From positions 62,001 through 126,000 of the forward strand of contig NZ_JBANCG010000002.1 in the NCBI RefSeq assembly GCF_037026715.1: 64,000 nucleotides of DNA. The letters run 5' to 3'. The notes beneath the pieces were generated by a model, which did no database searches, had not been told where the DNA came from, and saw only the letters and a program-made list of their open reading frames with translations. This DNA comes from Breoghania sp037026715. GTDB taxonomy: Bacteria > Pseudomonadota > Alphaproteobacteria > Rhizobiales > Stappiaceae. Below are positions 51,257 to 60,280 of the stretch, in pieces. The position numbers and the translations under genes were made by a program. The number at the start of each line of letters is the position of its first letter. The stretch's first letter is position 1.

Positions 51257-52585
51257 ATGCTGACCGCGCAGGATCAGGACCCGGCGGGGTCGAAACGGCT
51301 GGAACTGGAACCCATCGCTCTCGCCGCCCTTGAGGCGGGCCAGATGCTGCTCTCCACCGGCGCCAAGGCGGGCGTCGTTCGCCAGGGCATGACCATGATC
51401 GCCCGGGGCCTCGGCGCCGATCTCACCGATATCCGCGTCGGTTTCGCCTCCATCGCCGTCACCGTCGGCTCCGGCTCGCACACCATCACCCGCATGCTCG
51501 GCGTGGGGGCGCACGGCGTCAACATGCGGCTCAACCATGCGCTGCGAAAGGTTTGCGTGCGGGTCAGCCGTGGCGGCATGACGCCGAAGGAGGCGGTTGC
51601 CGCGCTCAAGGCGCAAGGCCGGGCCACGCCGCGCTACCATCCGCTGCTGGTCTGCCTTGCCGCCGGCATCGCCTGCGCCGCGTTCGGCGAACTGCTGGGC
51701 ACCGACAGCCAGGCCTTCCTTCCCGTTCTCGCGGCCGGCACGCTCGGTCAGTGGATCCGGCTGCGGCTCAGGTCTCACGACGTCAACAGCTTCGTCATGA
51801 CCGCGCTGGTGGCCTTCGTCTCCTCCGCCTTCGCAGGACTGCTCGCCCCCACGCTCGGCAGCACCACCGTCGCCATCGCCATGAGCGCGGCGGTTCTGAT
51901 GCTGGTGCCCGGCGTTCCCGCCATCAATGCCCAGAGCGACATCATGGAAGGCTTCCCGACGCTCGGCAGCGCGCGGGCGGTCAGCGTCGCCATGGTGCTG
52001 GTGTTCCTCACCGTCGGCGTCGGCACCACCCGGCTGCTGCTCGGCAACACCGATCTGGTGGTGCGCGCCCTTCATTACGGCATCCTGCACCAGACGATCT
52101 ATGGCGCCATCGCGGCCGCCGGCTTCGGCGTGTTGTTCAATTTCGGCTACGCCAATCTCGTCTGCGCCGGGGTGGCCGGCGCCATCGCGCTCGGCGTGCG
52201 CTCCGTCGGGCTGGAGGCCGGCTGGACGCTGGAGGCCGCCTCCTTCTGCGCGGCGATCGCGGTCGCGCTGGTGGTGGAACTGGTCGGGCTCATGCCCGTC
52301 CGCATCTGCCAGGCCGGCAAGGCGCTCGCGGTCGCCGGCTGCATTCCGATGATCCCCGGCAGCGCCGCCGCGCAATGGATCTTCGGCCTCTTCACGCTCA
52401 CCTCCCATCTCGATGCGGCCGGCTCCGGCGAACTGCTGATGATCGTCATTCAGAGCGGCCTGCGCGTGATCTTCACCATCGGCGCCATCGGTGCCGCGCT
52501 GACCATCGTCACCTCGCTCTTCCGCCGCCCCGAATTTCCGGTGGATGAGGTCAAGGCCGCGCCGCAGCCGGCCGGGCGGGGATAA
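51257..52585 (+). CDS. Threonine/serine exporter ThrE family
   Basis: Membrane protein of 442 aa in which both ThrE halves are in one chain. The N-terminal cytoplasmic domain (LAALEAGQMLLSTGAKAGVV; GADLTDIRVGFASIAVTVGS) is followed by about ten helices, with the repeated MLVPGVPAINAQSDIMEGFP and the C-terminal IPMIPGSAAAQWIFGLF. Known members export threonine and serine. ATG 51257 is chosen because the frame above it has no family similarity. The 298-bp gap before it holds nothing I recognise. Confidence 0.82.
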   Translation: MLTAQDQDPAGSKRLELEPIALAALEAGQMLLSTGAKAGVVRQGMTMIARGLGADLTDIRVGFASIAVTVGSGSHTITRMLGVGAHGVNMRLNHALRKVCVRVSRGGMTPKEAVAALKAQGRATPRYHPLLVCLAAGIACAAFGELLGTDSQAFLPVLAAGTLGQWIRLRLRSHDVNSFVMTALVAFVSSAFAGLLAPTLGSTTVAIAMSAAVLMLVPGVPAINAQSDIMEGFPTLGSARAVSVAMVLVFLTVGVGTTRLLLGNTDLVVRALHYGILHQTIYGAIAAAGFGVLFNFGYANLVCAGVAGAIALGVRSVGLEAGWTLEAASFCAAIAVALVVELVGLMPVRICQAGKALAVAGCIPMIPGSAAAQWIFGLFTLTSHLDAAGSGELLMIVIQSGLRVIFTIGAIGAALTIVTSLFRRPEFPVDEVKAAPQPAGRG

Positions 52586-52633
52586 GCGGGCGACACGAGG
52601 CCGGGCAGGGGCGGGGATAACTTCCGCCCCGAA

Positions 52634-52663
52634 GGCGTGCCGGCCGACGCCGCCCGGCACGCC
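52634..52663 (+). terminator. Hairpin after the ThrE-type gene
   Basis: Perfect arms GGCGTGCCGG and CCGGCACGCC with a ten-base loop, 49 bases past the stop. No T-run follows, so termination is only likely. Confidence 0.4.
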
Positions 52664-52804
52664 AGCGCGCGCCGGACGGCTTTCGTCGATTGTTCGAATT
52701 TCCCGATTCCGTTTTGGCAGATTCAAACGAAGAACGGCAGAAATCCGCCATTTCCGTTCGCACGTTTTTTGAATATTCAAAAGCATGCGAAAAGGTACGG
52801 AAAG

Positions 52805-52823
52805 ACTATATAAATCATATAGT
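52805..52823. promoter_or_regulatory. 19-bp palindrome in an AT-rich island
   Basis: ACTATAT-AAATC-ATATAGT, perfect 7-bp arms, inside about 160 bp (52680-52840) of strikingly AT-rich DNA. It lies between two convergent genes, so it is not at a promoter of either. Confidence 0.5.
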
Positions 52824-52924
52824 TAATTCGTTTTGTCGTCGTTTCGGCGCGCGGGGCGCCGCCGTTCATGTCTCCGCCCGGGAAATCCGGATCGGGATCG
52901 CGGCGGCGCCCCTCGCTTTGGTGC

Positions 52925-54304
52925 CTATGGTTGTTCGGCGCAGAGCCGGCTGGTCCGGAGCGCGTTCCGCCCGATCATCACGGCGAGCAGCAGGATGACC
53001 GCATCCGCCAACGGGAAGGCGAGCCAGATGCCCTTCACCCCGAAAGCGGCGGAAAGCGTCAGGACGGCCAGCGGCGTCAGCAGCCAGGGTTTCACCAATG
53101 TCAGCGCCGCCGTTCGTCCTGGTTGGCCAAGTGCTTGAAAATAAAGCGCCAAAACCAGTATCGGGCCGGACGATGCATAGAGCAGCATCATCGGCCGCAG
53201 GATCTTTGCGACAGCGTCGATCACGGCGGGATCCGCGCTGAACCAGCCGCCGAGCGTGGTTCCGGCAAAGACACCCGCAAGCACCACCGACAGGCACCAC
53301 GCGAACGCGGCCGCGATCGCCAGCCGCAACCCGGCCTGCGCCCTGTCGTTGCGCCCCGCACCGGCATTGTTGCCGGCAATGCTCTGGGTTGCCAGCGCGA
53401 TCGCCATTTGCGGCAGGAAGGCAAAACCCAGAAGCCGGGTCACCACCCCATAAGCCGCGATCAAGGCGGCGTAGTCGGCTCCGGCCCGAAGCCGCAGCGA
53501 CAGCATGACGGCGCTGGCGACCATGGCGATCCCTATGAAGCTGAGACACAGCGGAAGGCCGAGGCGAACGATCCGCGACCACGCCTGAAGCCAGCTCTGC
53601 TCGCGCAGAACGGAGAGCGGCAGGAGTGTCTCGCTGCGCCCCCTCACGCCGAGAACCAGTGCCAGTCCAAGGGCTTGCGCGGCGATCGCACCAAGGGCCG
53701 AGCCGGAAATGCCAAAGCCGAGCACCACGATGGCGAGCCAATTCGCGCCGATGTTGAACAGGTTGACGAGCACCGAGAGAGCGGCGACCAGGCCGGCCCG
53801 CCCCTCGTTGCGCAGGGCGTCGGCATGCAGGCCAAGCATCAGTTGCGCCGGTGCGCCGTACATCGTGATCCGCAGGTAATCCTGCGCCTGCTCGGCGACG
53901 TCCGCGTTGCCGGCGGCCATCGACTGCACGAGCGCCGTGCCCGCCACCGCCCACAGCGCGGCGAGAGCGAGCGAAATCGCCAGCGCAAGCCCATGCGCCC
54001 CGGCAAAGACACGCCCGGCGGCCGCGCGCTCTCCGGCCCCCAGATGCCGCGCCATCAGGCTCGACATGCCGCCGCCCGCAAGCGTCGTCAGCGCCGAAAG
54101 CACCATGACCACGGGAAAGGCCAGACTGACGGCCGCCAGCGCATCGGCTCCGATGAAGTGGCCGACGAAAATGCCATCGACGACAGCAAGAAGGCCGCCC
54201 ATCGACATGACCACGGCCATGGGAACGGCGTTGGAAACAAACAGCCGCCCGACAGGGGCTGTCAGAAAAGGATTAGCGTGTTGTGCAGCATGCCCCATAG
54301 ACAT
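52925..54304 (-). CDS. MATE-family efflux transporter
   Basis: Multidrug and toxin extrusion protein of 459 aa with 12 helices in two MatE halves (AVPMAVVMSMGGLLAVVDGI; ALGAIAAQALGLALVLGV and RLGLPLCLSFIGIAMVASAV). It exports cationic compounds with a sodium or proton gradient. The ATG at 54304 (MSMGHAAQ) has GAGGAG eight bases upstream. An inverted repeat, GCATTTCG/CGAAATGC, lies in its promoter at 54324-54368. No regulator gene is adjacent. Confidence 0.88.
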   Translation of the reverse strand: MSMGHAAQHANPFLTAPVGRLFVSNAVPMAVVMSMGGLLAVVDGIFVGHFIGADALAAVSLAFPVVMVLSALTTLAGGGMSSLMARHLGAGERAAAGRVFAGAHGLALAISLALAALWAVAGTALVQSMAAGNADVAEQAQDYLRITMYGAPAQLMLGLHADALRNEGRAGLVAALSVLVNLFNIGANWLAIVVLGFGISGSALGAIAAQALGLALVLGVRGRSETLLPLSVLREQSWLQAWSRIVRLGLPLCLSFIGIAMVASAVMLSLRLRAGADYAALIAAYGVVTRLLGFAFLPQMAIALATQSIAGNNAGAGRNDRAQAGLRLAIAAAFAWCLSVVLAGVFAGTTLGGWFSADPAVIDAVAKILRPMMLLYASSGPILVLALYFQALGQPGRTAALTLVKPWLLTPLAVLTLSAAFGVKGIWLAFPLADAVILLLAVMIGRNALRTSRLCAEQP

Positions 54305-54580
54305 CGCTCACTCCTCTCGCGAGGCATTTCGAGATGGATGGGGCCTGCGTTACCACCGCGCGAAATGCTTCGAGGGTGAGGTCGTCCTGGCAGATCCGGG
54401 CTTCACCGTGACTTGCGTCCGCAGGCGGCAGGTGCCGGAACCTAGGCCGCAGCTCATAGGCGAAAGGGGCCCATCAGGTCAACCGTTGTCTGGCGGGGCA
54501 CCGCGACCGGTATGCAGAACCGGCCAAAGCCGGCGACATAAGGTGCGTTGAGGCTTTCTACAGTCCCCTCTATCCGTCCG
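54305..54580. other. MATE promoter region
   Basis: No gene. The inverted repeat GCATTTCG (54324-54331) / CGAAATGC (54361-54368) lies 20-65 bases before the MATE start. The rest shows no repeat family member. Confidence 0.4.
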
Positions 54581-54610
54581 AATTCTGGCGAGGCGTCATG
54601 CGCCAGAATT
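54581..54610. repeat. Perfect 10-bp inverted repeat
   Basis: AATTCTGGCG-AGGCGTCATG-CGCCAGAATT. The core TTCTGGCG occurs a third time at about 54698, right after the CRISPR-like repeat. Role unknown. Confidence 0.6.
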
Positions 54611-54668
54611 GGCAGTGCCCGCCCCGTTTTCGAAAATATGCAATGAAATCAGGTCTCTTCCGAGAAGA

Positions 54669-54697
54669 ATGTTCCCCGCACGCGCAGGGATGAACTG
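54669..54697. CRISPR. Solitary type I-E-like CRISPR repeat
   Basis: The stretch has GTTCCCCGCACGCGCAGGGA followed by TGAACTG. It matches the type I-E repeat pattern GTTCCCCGC-N4-GCGGGGATGAACCG with few changes, including the hairpin and the GATGAAC end. No second repeat at about 61-bp spacing and no cas gene is visible, so it is at most a remnant. Confidence 0.35.
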
Positions 54698-54814
54698 TTC
54701 TGGCGGAAGGAACCGCACCCTCACTCTCGCACAGTTCAAACAGACAGGGGGGGCTGTTGGAAAGTTGCGGCCCGGCCGCTTCCAATCGTCGCAATCTTAC
54801 AAAAAAGCCTCTTA

Positions 54815-54838
54815 AAATTGCAGATTGGCAATTTTTTT
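54815..54838 (+). terminator. Rho-independent terminator before the NSS gene
   Basis: AAATTGC-AGATTG-GCAATTT followed directly by a T-run. It points to a transcript entering from the left on the plus strand, although no firm gene lies there. Confidence 0.6.
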
Positions 54839-54850
54839 CGCTTTCGGTCA

Positions 54851-54881
54851 TTGACTTTCGGTCCCGGACCGGGTTTCTAGT
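54851..54881 (+). promoter_or_regulatory. Candidate promoter of the NSS symporter
   Basis: TTGACT and TTCTAG with 18 bases between, just after the terminator and about 120 bases before the symporter ATG. Weak -10 match. Confidence 0.4.
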
Positions 54882-55002
54882 CCGCCAGCGCGAGCCGGTT
54901 ACGTGATGATCTTTTCCCTGTGCCGGCACCAAGTCACACCAGTACATGCGTTTCGGCTCCATGAGCGCCGTTCGGTACGCCAAAAGCCCACAGGATCGAT
55001 TC

Positions 55003-56334
55003 ATGAACGCTCCGCGAGAAAAGTGGCATTCCCGCATCGGATTTATCGTCGCCGCTGCCGGTTCCGCCTTCGGCCTCGGCAATATCTGGAAGTTTCCCTA
55101 CATCACCGGCGAGAACGGCGGAGCCGCTTTCCTCCTGCTCTATCTTGCAATCGTCTTCACCCTCGGCCTGTCCCTGTTGCTGGCTGAGGTCGCCGTCGGC
55201 CGTGCCAGCCAGAGCGATGCTCTGTCGGCCTTCCAGGTGCTCGGCCACCGGGGCTGGACCGTGGTCGGCGCAATCGGTCTTTCGGTCGCCTTCCTGATCC
55301 TGTCCTTCTATTCCGTCATTGCCGGCTGGACGATCGCATATGTGATCAAGTCCGCCGACGGAGCCTTCACCGGGCTTGACATCGGCGGGATCGGAAACTC
55401 CTTCGTCGGCTTCATCTCCGACCCCTGGCAGCCGTTGATCTATCAGGCGGTGTTTGTCGCGCTGACCGTGTTTGTGGTGCTGAAGGGCGTCGCCTCCGGC
55501 ATCGAGCGGGTCAGCAAGATCCTGATGCCGCTCCTGTTCGTGATCCTGCTCGCCCTTGTCGCGCGTTCGCTCACCCTGCCGGGCGCGCAAGCCGGCGTGG
55601 AGTTCTTCCTGTCGCCGGATTTTTCAAAGATCAACGGCAGCGTCTTCATGGCAGCCCTTGGTCAGGCCTTCTTCTCGCTCTCCATCGGCATGTCGGCGAT
55701 GCTGACTTACGGCTCGTATATCGACCGGGATACCCGCATCGGCCGCTCGGCCTGGTACATCGTCTCCCTCGATACGCTGGTTGCGGTGCTGGCCGGTCTC
55801 GCCATCCTGCCGGCGGTCTTTGCCTTCGGTCTCGACCCGAAGGCCGGCCCCGCACTGACCTTCATCACCCTGCCGACGGTGTTCCAGGCAATGCCTGGCG
55901 GCGCGATCTTCGGACCTGCCTTTTTCGTTCTGCTGCTGATCGCGGCGCTGACCTCGTCGGTCTCGCTGCTGGAGCCGCTCGTTGCCTTGTTCCGCGACCG
56001 CGGTTTCGCGCGCGTCCCGACGACGATCGCCATTGGTTCCGTCACCTTCCTGCTTGGCATCCCCTCCTCGCTGTCGCAGGGTGTGTGGGCCGACTTCAAG
56101 CTGTTCGGCATGAGCTTCCTCGACCTGCTCGACTTCCTGACCTCCAACATCATGCTGCCGATTTCCGGCCTGATGCTGGCGATCTTCGTCGGCTGGGTGA
56201 TGGGGCCGCGGGCCGCCGACGAGGTGACGATGGATGGCGAGCATCCCGGCATCCTCTTGACGCTGTGGATCTTCATCCTGCGCTTCGTTGCCCCGCTGGC
56301 GATCCTGGCGATCCTCATCAATGGCCTGATGTAA
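55003..56334 (+). CDS. Neurotransmitter:sodium symporter (NSS/SNF family)
   Basis: LeuT-fold transporter of 443 aa with 11-12 helices. The first helix has the sodium and substrate site, IGFIVAAAGSAFGLGNIWKF then PYITGENGGAAF, and TM6 reads AFFSLSIGMSAMLTYGSYI. Bacterial members take up amino acids such as tryptophan, leucine or tyrosine with sodium. ATG 55003 (MNAPREKWHSRIGF) follows AGGAT. A terminator precedes its promoter and a long inverted repeat follows it. Confidence 0.9.
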   Translation: MNAPREKWHSRIGFIVAAAGSAFGLGNIWKFPYITGENGGAAFLLLYLAIVFTLGLSLLLAEVAVGRASQSDALSAFQVLGHRGWTVVGAIGLSVAFLILSFYSVIAGWTIAYVIKSADGAFTGLDIGGIGNSFVGFISDPWQPLIYQAVFVALTVFVVLKGVASGIERVSKILMPLLFVILLALVARSLTLPGAQAGVEFFLSPDFSKINGSVFMAALGQAFFSLSIGMSAMLTYGSYIDRDTRIGRSAWYIVSLDTLVAVLAGLAILPAVFAFGLDPKAGPALTFITLPTVFQAMPGGAIFGPAFFVLLLIAALTSSVSLLEPLVALFRDRGFARVPTTIAIGSVTFLLGIPSSLSQGVWADFKLFGMSFLDLLDFLTSNIMLPISGLMLAIFVGWVMGPRAADEVTMDGEHPGILLTLWIFILRFVAPLAILAILINGLM

Positions 56335-56409
56335 GAAGGTCCGGCCGCACCGGGAGGGCGGCCGCGACCCGGCTCCCCAACCGAGGTGAGCGGCGCCAAC
56401 CGCGTTGTC

Positions 56410-56437
56410 TTCGAGGCGGTCTCAAGACCGCCTCGAA
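56410..56437 (+). terminator. 13-bp perfect inverted repeat after the NSS gene
   Basis: TTCGAGGCGGTCT-CA-AGACCGCCTCGAA, 75 bases past the stop. No T-run. The bases TCGAACCACC at its right end also match the T-arm of the nearby tRNA-Phe. Confidence 0.5.
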
Positions 56438-56468
56438 CCACCAAGTGGCGGAAATGATCCGAGCCTTG

Positions 56469-56641
56469 GCACCGAGCGTCATCGTCTTCTGTTTGTCGGC
56501 AAAGCGATAGGAGAGCCGCCAGAGGCGGGAGCCGGTTGGCTGGACGAGGAGGAAAAGGCCGCCGCTGTCGCTCAGTTTTTGCGGCTTCGGGTGGGGCTTG
56601 ATTTGGCGGATTTGCGTGTTTTCGAAGGCATTTGTCGGCAA
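56469..56641 (-). pseudogene. N-terminal remnant of a P4-type tyrosine integrase
   Basis: The minus-strand frame from TTG 56641 encodes FENTQIRQIKPHPKPQKLSD, then GGLFLLVQPTGSRLWRLSYR and FADKQKTMTLGA. This is the Arm DNA-binding (DUF4102) start of P4-like integrases (usual pattern KIR-KP-KP-KLSDGGGL-L-V-P-G-K-WR-YR--GK-KTLALG). After TLGA the similarity ends; the catalytic domain is missing and the frame soon runs into non-coding DNA. It lies 155 bp downstream of the 3' end of tRNA-Phe in the same direction, the classical place for an integrated element. Confidence 0.75.
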
Positions 56642-56795
56642 CGGCGTTGTTGCCTGAAGCTCGATACCAACAAAATTATCGGATGACAGAGGACGGAACC
56701 GCACGCCTTCGGGCGCTAAATTCGGGAAAATCGAGCAAAATCAGAGACTTTTCGGCCTCTGCCGGACTTCGCTGGACTGTTTGGGAAAGGGAAAA

Positions 56796-56871
56796 TGGTG
56801 CCCAGGGGCGGAATCGAACCACCGACACGCGGATTTTCAATCCGCTGCTCTACCAACTGAGCTACCTGGGC
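56796..56871 (-). tRNA. tRNA-Phe (GAA)
   Basis: 76 bases including an encoded CCA. Acceptor arms GCCCAGG and CCTGGGC pair. The D arm is GCTCAGTTGGTAGAGC, the anticodon loop GATTGAAAATCC with GAA, and the T arm GTCGGTGGTTCGATTCCGCC. Confidence 0.97.
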
Positions 56872-57183
56872 CTCTCGCGGGCCGGATCGCCAATCGGCGG
56901 AGCCCTGAAAGTGCGCGTTTTATAGAGAACCCGTTCGCGCCTGTCCAGCCGGCTCTTGCGATTTTCCATACCTTCCCGCCGGCCTTGCGGAAAACCCCGC
57001 GCCGGATGGCGGCAAATGAGCCGCATACCGACGATTGCCAAGCGACTTGAAGGGCTTGCCGCAACGCATCGCAGCAGCCATCAGGCTGTGGATACCGCAA
57101 GACCCGCACACTGAACGCGCCGCGATTCGCGCGGCCGCCAAACCGCCGGGCAGGCACAGGACGCGCTTCCGGCGATCGGGCCT
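56872..57183. other. Gap between tRNA-Phe and the FecR-domain gene
   Basis: 312 bp with no credible gene and no repeat family member. It contains the upstream region of tRNA-Phe and the 3' end of the FecR-domain gene. Confidence 0.4.
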
Positions 57184-60100
57184 TCAGCGCTGGCCCATGA
57201 ACGTTCCGGCCGCCTGGTAGTTGCCGCTCGTCTCCGCGTAGGAGAACGACCCGAGGACGCCGGCGGCGACATCGGTCGGGCTGGCGGCGAACGAGCCGTT
57301 CGCCCGGAATGCTGCACCGTCGGAAATCGCGGAGCCGGCGAAGCTGTTGATGTCGCCGTCGCTCAAAGCCGTGTCAGTGATGGTGGCGGAGGCGGAAAAA
57401 CGGCCGCTATCGAAGTCGTTGATCGCCAGCGTGCCGGCCCGTGACGCGAAATTCCAGTTCACCTGCAGCGAGCCCGAGGCCAGATATTGCGAGGTGACGC
57501 CGCCGGTGGTGGCGACGACGTTGCCGATGGCGTGGCCGATGTAAGTCGCCGAAGCATCGGCCAGATCGCGGATCGTGCCTGCGCTCGGAAGGTCGCCCGC
57601 AACCCAGGTCGCCAGGTTGAAATAGTCGCGGCGCCGGCCGTCGCTGTCGAAGACGACCGGGTCGCTCTCCCCGGGCCCTGCCTCCGTTTCCAGCCGTGCA
57701 CCCCAGTAGCCCCAGTGCATGAAGGCGCAGGTGCATTTTTGAGGGGCCGTCGGATTGTCGTCGGAGCGGAAAAGCGCGGCGTCGGCCTGCGGCACCGCGT
57801 TGCCGGAGAAGAAATAGTTCCGGCTCGCCGTGTCCTGCGTCTGCGTGTAGACGGTCGCGGTGGATGAGCCGTCGTCGAAGGACAGGTAGTTGCGGCCCTT
57901 GTTCGGGTTTTCCACGGCGGCGTAGCGGTCGTTGTCGATATAGGCGCTGCCGCCGTTCTCCGTGTTGGTGGTGGTGGCGAGATCCAGCCCCGCGCCGAAG
58001 GCGAAATTGTAGCTGGTCTCGCCAAGCCCGGATGTCGCCTCGCTCACGTGTATCTCGCTGCCGACGGTGTTGCTGGTCGCATCGAACTGGACGGTAACGT
58101 CGCCGGGTGCAGCGCTCGCATAGGCGGCGTAGAGAGGCGGCAGGCCGTCGGTGGTGCTGCTCTCCAGCACGCCTGCGCCGTAGCCCAGCAGCGTGCCCGT
58201 GCCGCGATAGGCGGCGTAATCGGATTTCAGTTCCTTGGTCTCAAGGCTTGCCACGTGGAGCGTTCCGAATGCCTCGGTGATCTGGGCGCCGGGATCGGGC
58301 GAGGTGTCGCCGAAGGCGCCGTTGCCGGCCACGCCGTAGCCGAGAACGAAGTTGTCGGCGTCCGCGCCGAAGATGTGATCGCCCGCGCCATTGGCGAGCG
58401 AGGAGAAGCTGCCGCCGGAAACGATCGCCGCCGTCTCCGCCGCCCGCACGCTGCCGCGCCGGGTGCCGGTGACCATCCACGCGCCTTCGCCGCCTTCGCG
58501 CGCGATGTCGCCGGCGATCACGGATACGGCGGATTGCTGCGCACTGCCCTTGCCGTCGATCAGGAACGAGACATCCATGAATTTCGGCGTGTCAGTGGCG
58601 ATGTCGTCCGGTTCCACCACGATCAGGCCGCTGGTTTCAACCTTCGAGACGAAAGCATCGCCAAGGGCCGCGACTGTCGTGTCCGCCGCCATGAAGAGGT
58701 TGCTTTCGTAGGGGGTGGCGCCGTTGAGCGCCTGGTCCAGCATCTGGCGCGGATCGCCCGACAGCGAATAGGTGCGGATATGGGCGTTGTCCGCGCTCTG
58801 GCTGCGGTATTGCGAGAAGTCCGTGCCCTTGCCGGTCAGGAAATAAATCGGATCGGTGCCGTCGAGCGCGCTCAGCGGTGCGACCTGGGCGGGAAAGAGC
58901 GCGGCGAAGGCGAATTGCTCCGGCCCGCTCCACAGGAAGCCGGCATGGGTGATGGCCTCGCCGGGCGCGAATTCGACCGAGGGCAGGGTCCCGGCGAATG
59001 TATCGGTGTTGGCGGCCCAGGGCGCGGGGTCGAGGTCGGCCGACCGGCCGGTCACGAACCAGAAGGCGCTGCCGGTCGAGGGAGTTGCGCCCGTATCGGC
59101 AAGGCCGACGGGGATGGTGTAGGACGTGCCGTCCACCGTGATCGCCGCCGTCGCCACGCGTCCCGTACCGAGGCCGGAATAGAGCGCGCCGTTGAAGAGG
59201 TTGACAGTCGCTGTGCGATCCGTGTCCGCGCTTCCGCCGAGCAGGCCGTAGGCGCCGGGATCGGAAACGGTGAGCGTGCCGGAACCCGTCGCGCCGCCTG
59301 CGACCATATAGCCGGTGCCGGCGGTGAGGACACGGAAGGCGGTGGGGCCGAGCGGTATCGGTGCGGTGGTGATGATCGTGTGTCTTGTGGCCGCGTTTGT
59401 CTCTTTGCCGGTGTTGTCGACCTCCTCGACGCGCGAAGTCAGAACCACGTCGGGCTTCCACGGCGGCAGGGTGGCGGAATAGCCGAGGCCGGAATTGGTC
59501 TGCGACACGCCCCTGTCGACGTCGTCGTCGGCCGGCTGCCGGCGGGCGCCGCCGGACTGGCCCGGACGGCTGAGGAGCTGGGCCTGGACGCGCCCGAGAT
59601 CCTGCGGCCGCGTGCGGCGCACGACCGCGCCGTTGCCGCCGATCTCCATCGTGTAGCCGCGTTCGTAGATCCGCCGGTGCGTTCCCCCCGGCCCGTCATA
59701 GGTGAGTTCGTCGCCGAAGATCAGCGAGAAGGCGGGGGCCGCGCCAGACAGGTTGAGATTGGCGATGCCGCCGCGAATGCCGACGGTGCCGACCGGCGTC
59801 TTCACCGAAACGCCGCCGGGCTTCTTGGAAAGCCGCCCGCCGACGAAGCGGGCGACGCCCTTGGAGAAGCTCGCGACCAGCTTGCCGTCGCCGGCCGCCG
59901 GATCGTAGACGAATTCGTCGATGACGAGGTCGGAGCCGGGCCCGACCGTGAAGGTGGAACCGTCCACCAGCAGCACCTGCACGAGCCCCGCTCCCCGCGT
60001 CTGGATGCGCTCGCGGTGGATGATCCTGTCGCCGAGAACGAGCGTGCGAACGCCTGCGCCCGGCGGCGTTCCCTGCGCCTGCGGGTTGACGGCTGCCGTC

Positions 60101-60222
60101 ACGCCGACCTCGGTCGCGGGGGCGGCCGAAGCTGGCAGGGGGGCGGCGACTGCAAGCGCTAGTGCCGCCCACAGCGAAACGCCCGCGCAAGGCCGGTTCG
60201 GCGGCATGGTCGCGAATGTCAT
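57184..60222 (-). CDS. FecR-domain secreted protein with C-terminal TbpB-like barrel
   Basis: Protein of about 1012 aa. A signal peptide (GVSLWAALALAVAAPLPASA, no lipobox Cys) leads to a FecR domain at about 55-165 (RIQTRGAGLVQVLLVDGSTF, FSKGVARFVGGRLSKKPGGV, TPVGTVGIRGGIANLNL). A long low-similarity middle region follows. The C-terminal 250 residues look like the small lipocalin-type barrel of transferrin-binding-protein-like cargo: repeated strands such as ATYIGHAIGNVVATTGG, LQVNWNFASRAGTLAINDFD and the end GNYQAAGTFMGQR. ATG 60222 is used (GTG 60225 is possible), behind GGGAGGGAG. The Slam-like gene starts the unit 58 bp upstream, so this is probably its exported partner. The ligand is unknown. 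Confidence 0.72.
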   Translation of the reverse strand: MTFATMPPNRPCAGVSLWAALALAVAAPLPASAAPATEVGVTAAVNPQAQGTPPGAGVRTLVLGDRIIHRERIQTRGAGLVQVLLVDGSTFTVGPGSDLVIDEFVYDPAAGDGKLVASFSKGVARFVGGRLSKKPGGVSVKTPVGTVGIRGGIANLNLSGAAPAFSLIFGDELTYDGPGGTHRRIYERGYTMEIGGNGAVVRRTRPQDLGRVQAQLLSRPGQSGGARRQPADDDVDRGVSQTNSGLGYSATLPPWKPDVVLTSRVEEVDNTGKETNAATRHTIITTAPIPLGPTAFRVLTAGTGYMVAGGATGSGTLTVSDPGAYGLLGGSADTDRTATVNLFNGALYSGLGTGRVATAAITVDGTSYTIPVGLADTGATPSTGSAFWFVTGRSADLDPAPWAANTDTFAGTLPSVEFAPGEAITHAGFLWSGPEQFAFAALFPAQVAPLSALDGTDPIYFLTGKGTDFSQYRSQSADNAHIRTYSLSGDPRQMLDQALNGATPYESNLFMAADTTVAALGDAFVSKVETSGLIVVEPDDIATDTPKFMDVSFLIDGKGSAQQSAVSVIAGDIAREGGEGAWMVTGTRRGSVRAAETAAIVSGGSFSSLANGAGDHIFGADADNFVLGYGVAGNGAFGDTSPDPGAQITEAFGTLHVASLETKELKSDYAAYRGTGTLLGYGAGVLESSTTDGLPPLYAAYASAAPGDVTVQFDATSNTVGSEIHVSEATSGLGETSYNFAFGAGLDLATTTNTENGGSAYIDNDRYAAVENPNKGRNYLSFDDGSSTATVYTQTQDTASRNYFFSGNAVPQADAALFRSDDNPTAPQKCTCAFMHWGYWGARLETEAGPGESDPVVFDSDGRRRDYFNLATWVAGDLPSAGTIRDLADASATYIGHAIGNVVATTGGVTSQYLASGSLQVNWNFASRAGTLAINDFDSGRFSASATITDTALSDGDINSFAGSAISDGAAFRANGSFAASPTDVAAGVLGSFSYAETSGNYQAAGTFMGQR

Positions 60223-60280
60223 CACATCTCCCTCCCGTGCGTTCGGCCTCCCGCCGGTTCCCGCCCGGCCCGCCGAGGCG

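Noticed and set aside
52866..53954. Long frames in other phases within the MATE gene
   Set aside because: The minus-strand 459-aa frame has the 12-helix MATE pattern; the others are shadows.
54609..54815. 68-codon frame with MFPARAGMN inside
   Set aside because: This residue string is a known artefact of translating type I-E CRISPR repeats; no other sign of a gene.
56318..56704. Whole 128-codon frame as an intact small integrase-like gene
   Set aside because: Only about 57 residues match the integrase Arm domain; the rest is unrelated, so it is listed as a remnant.
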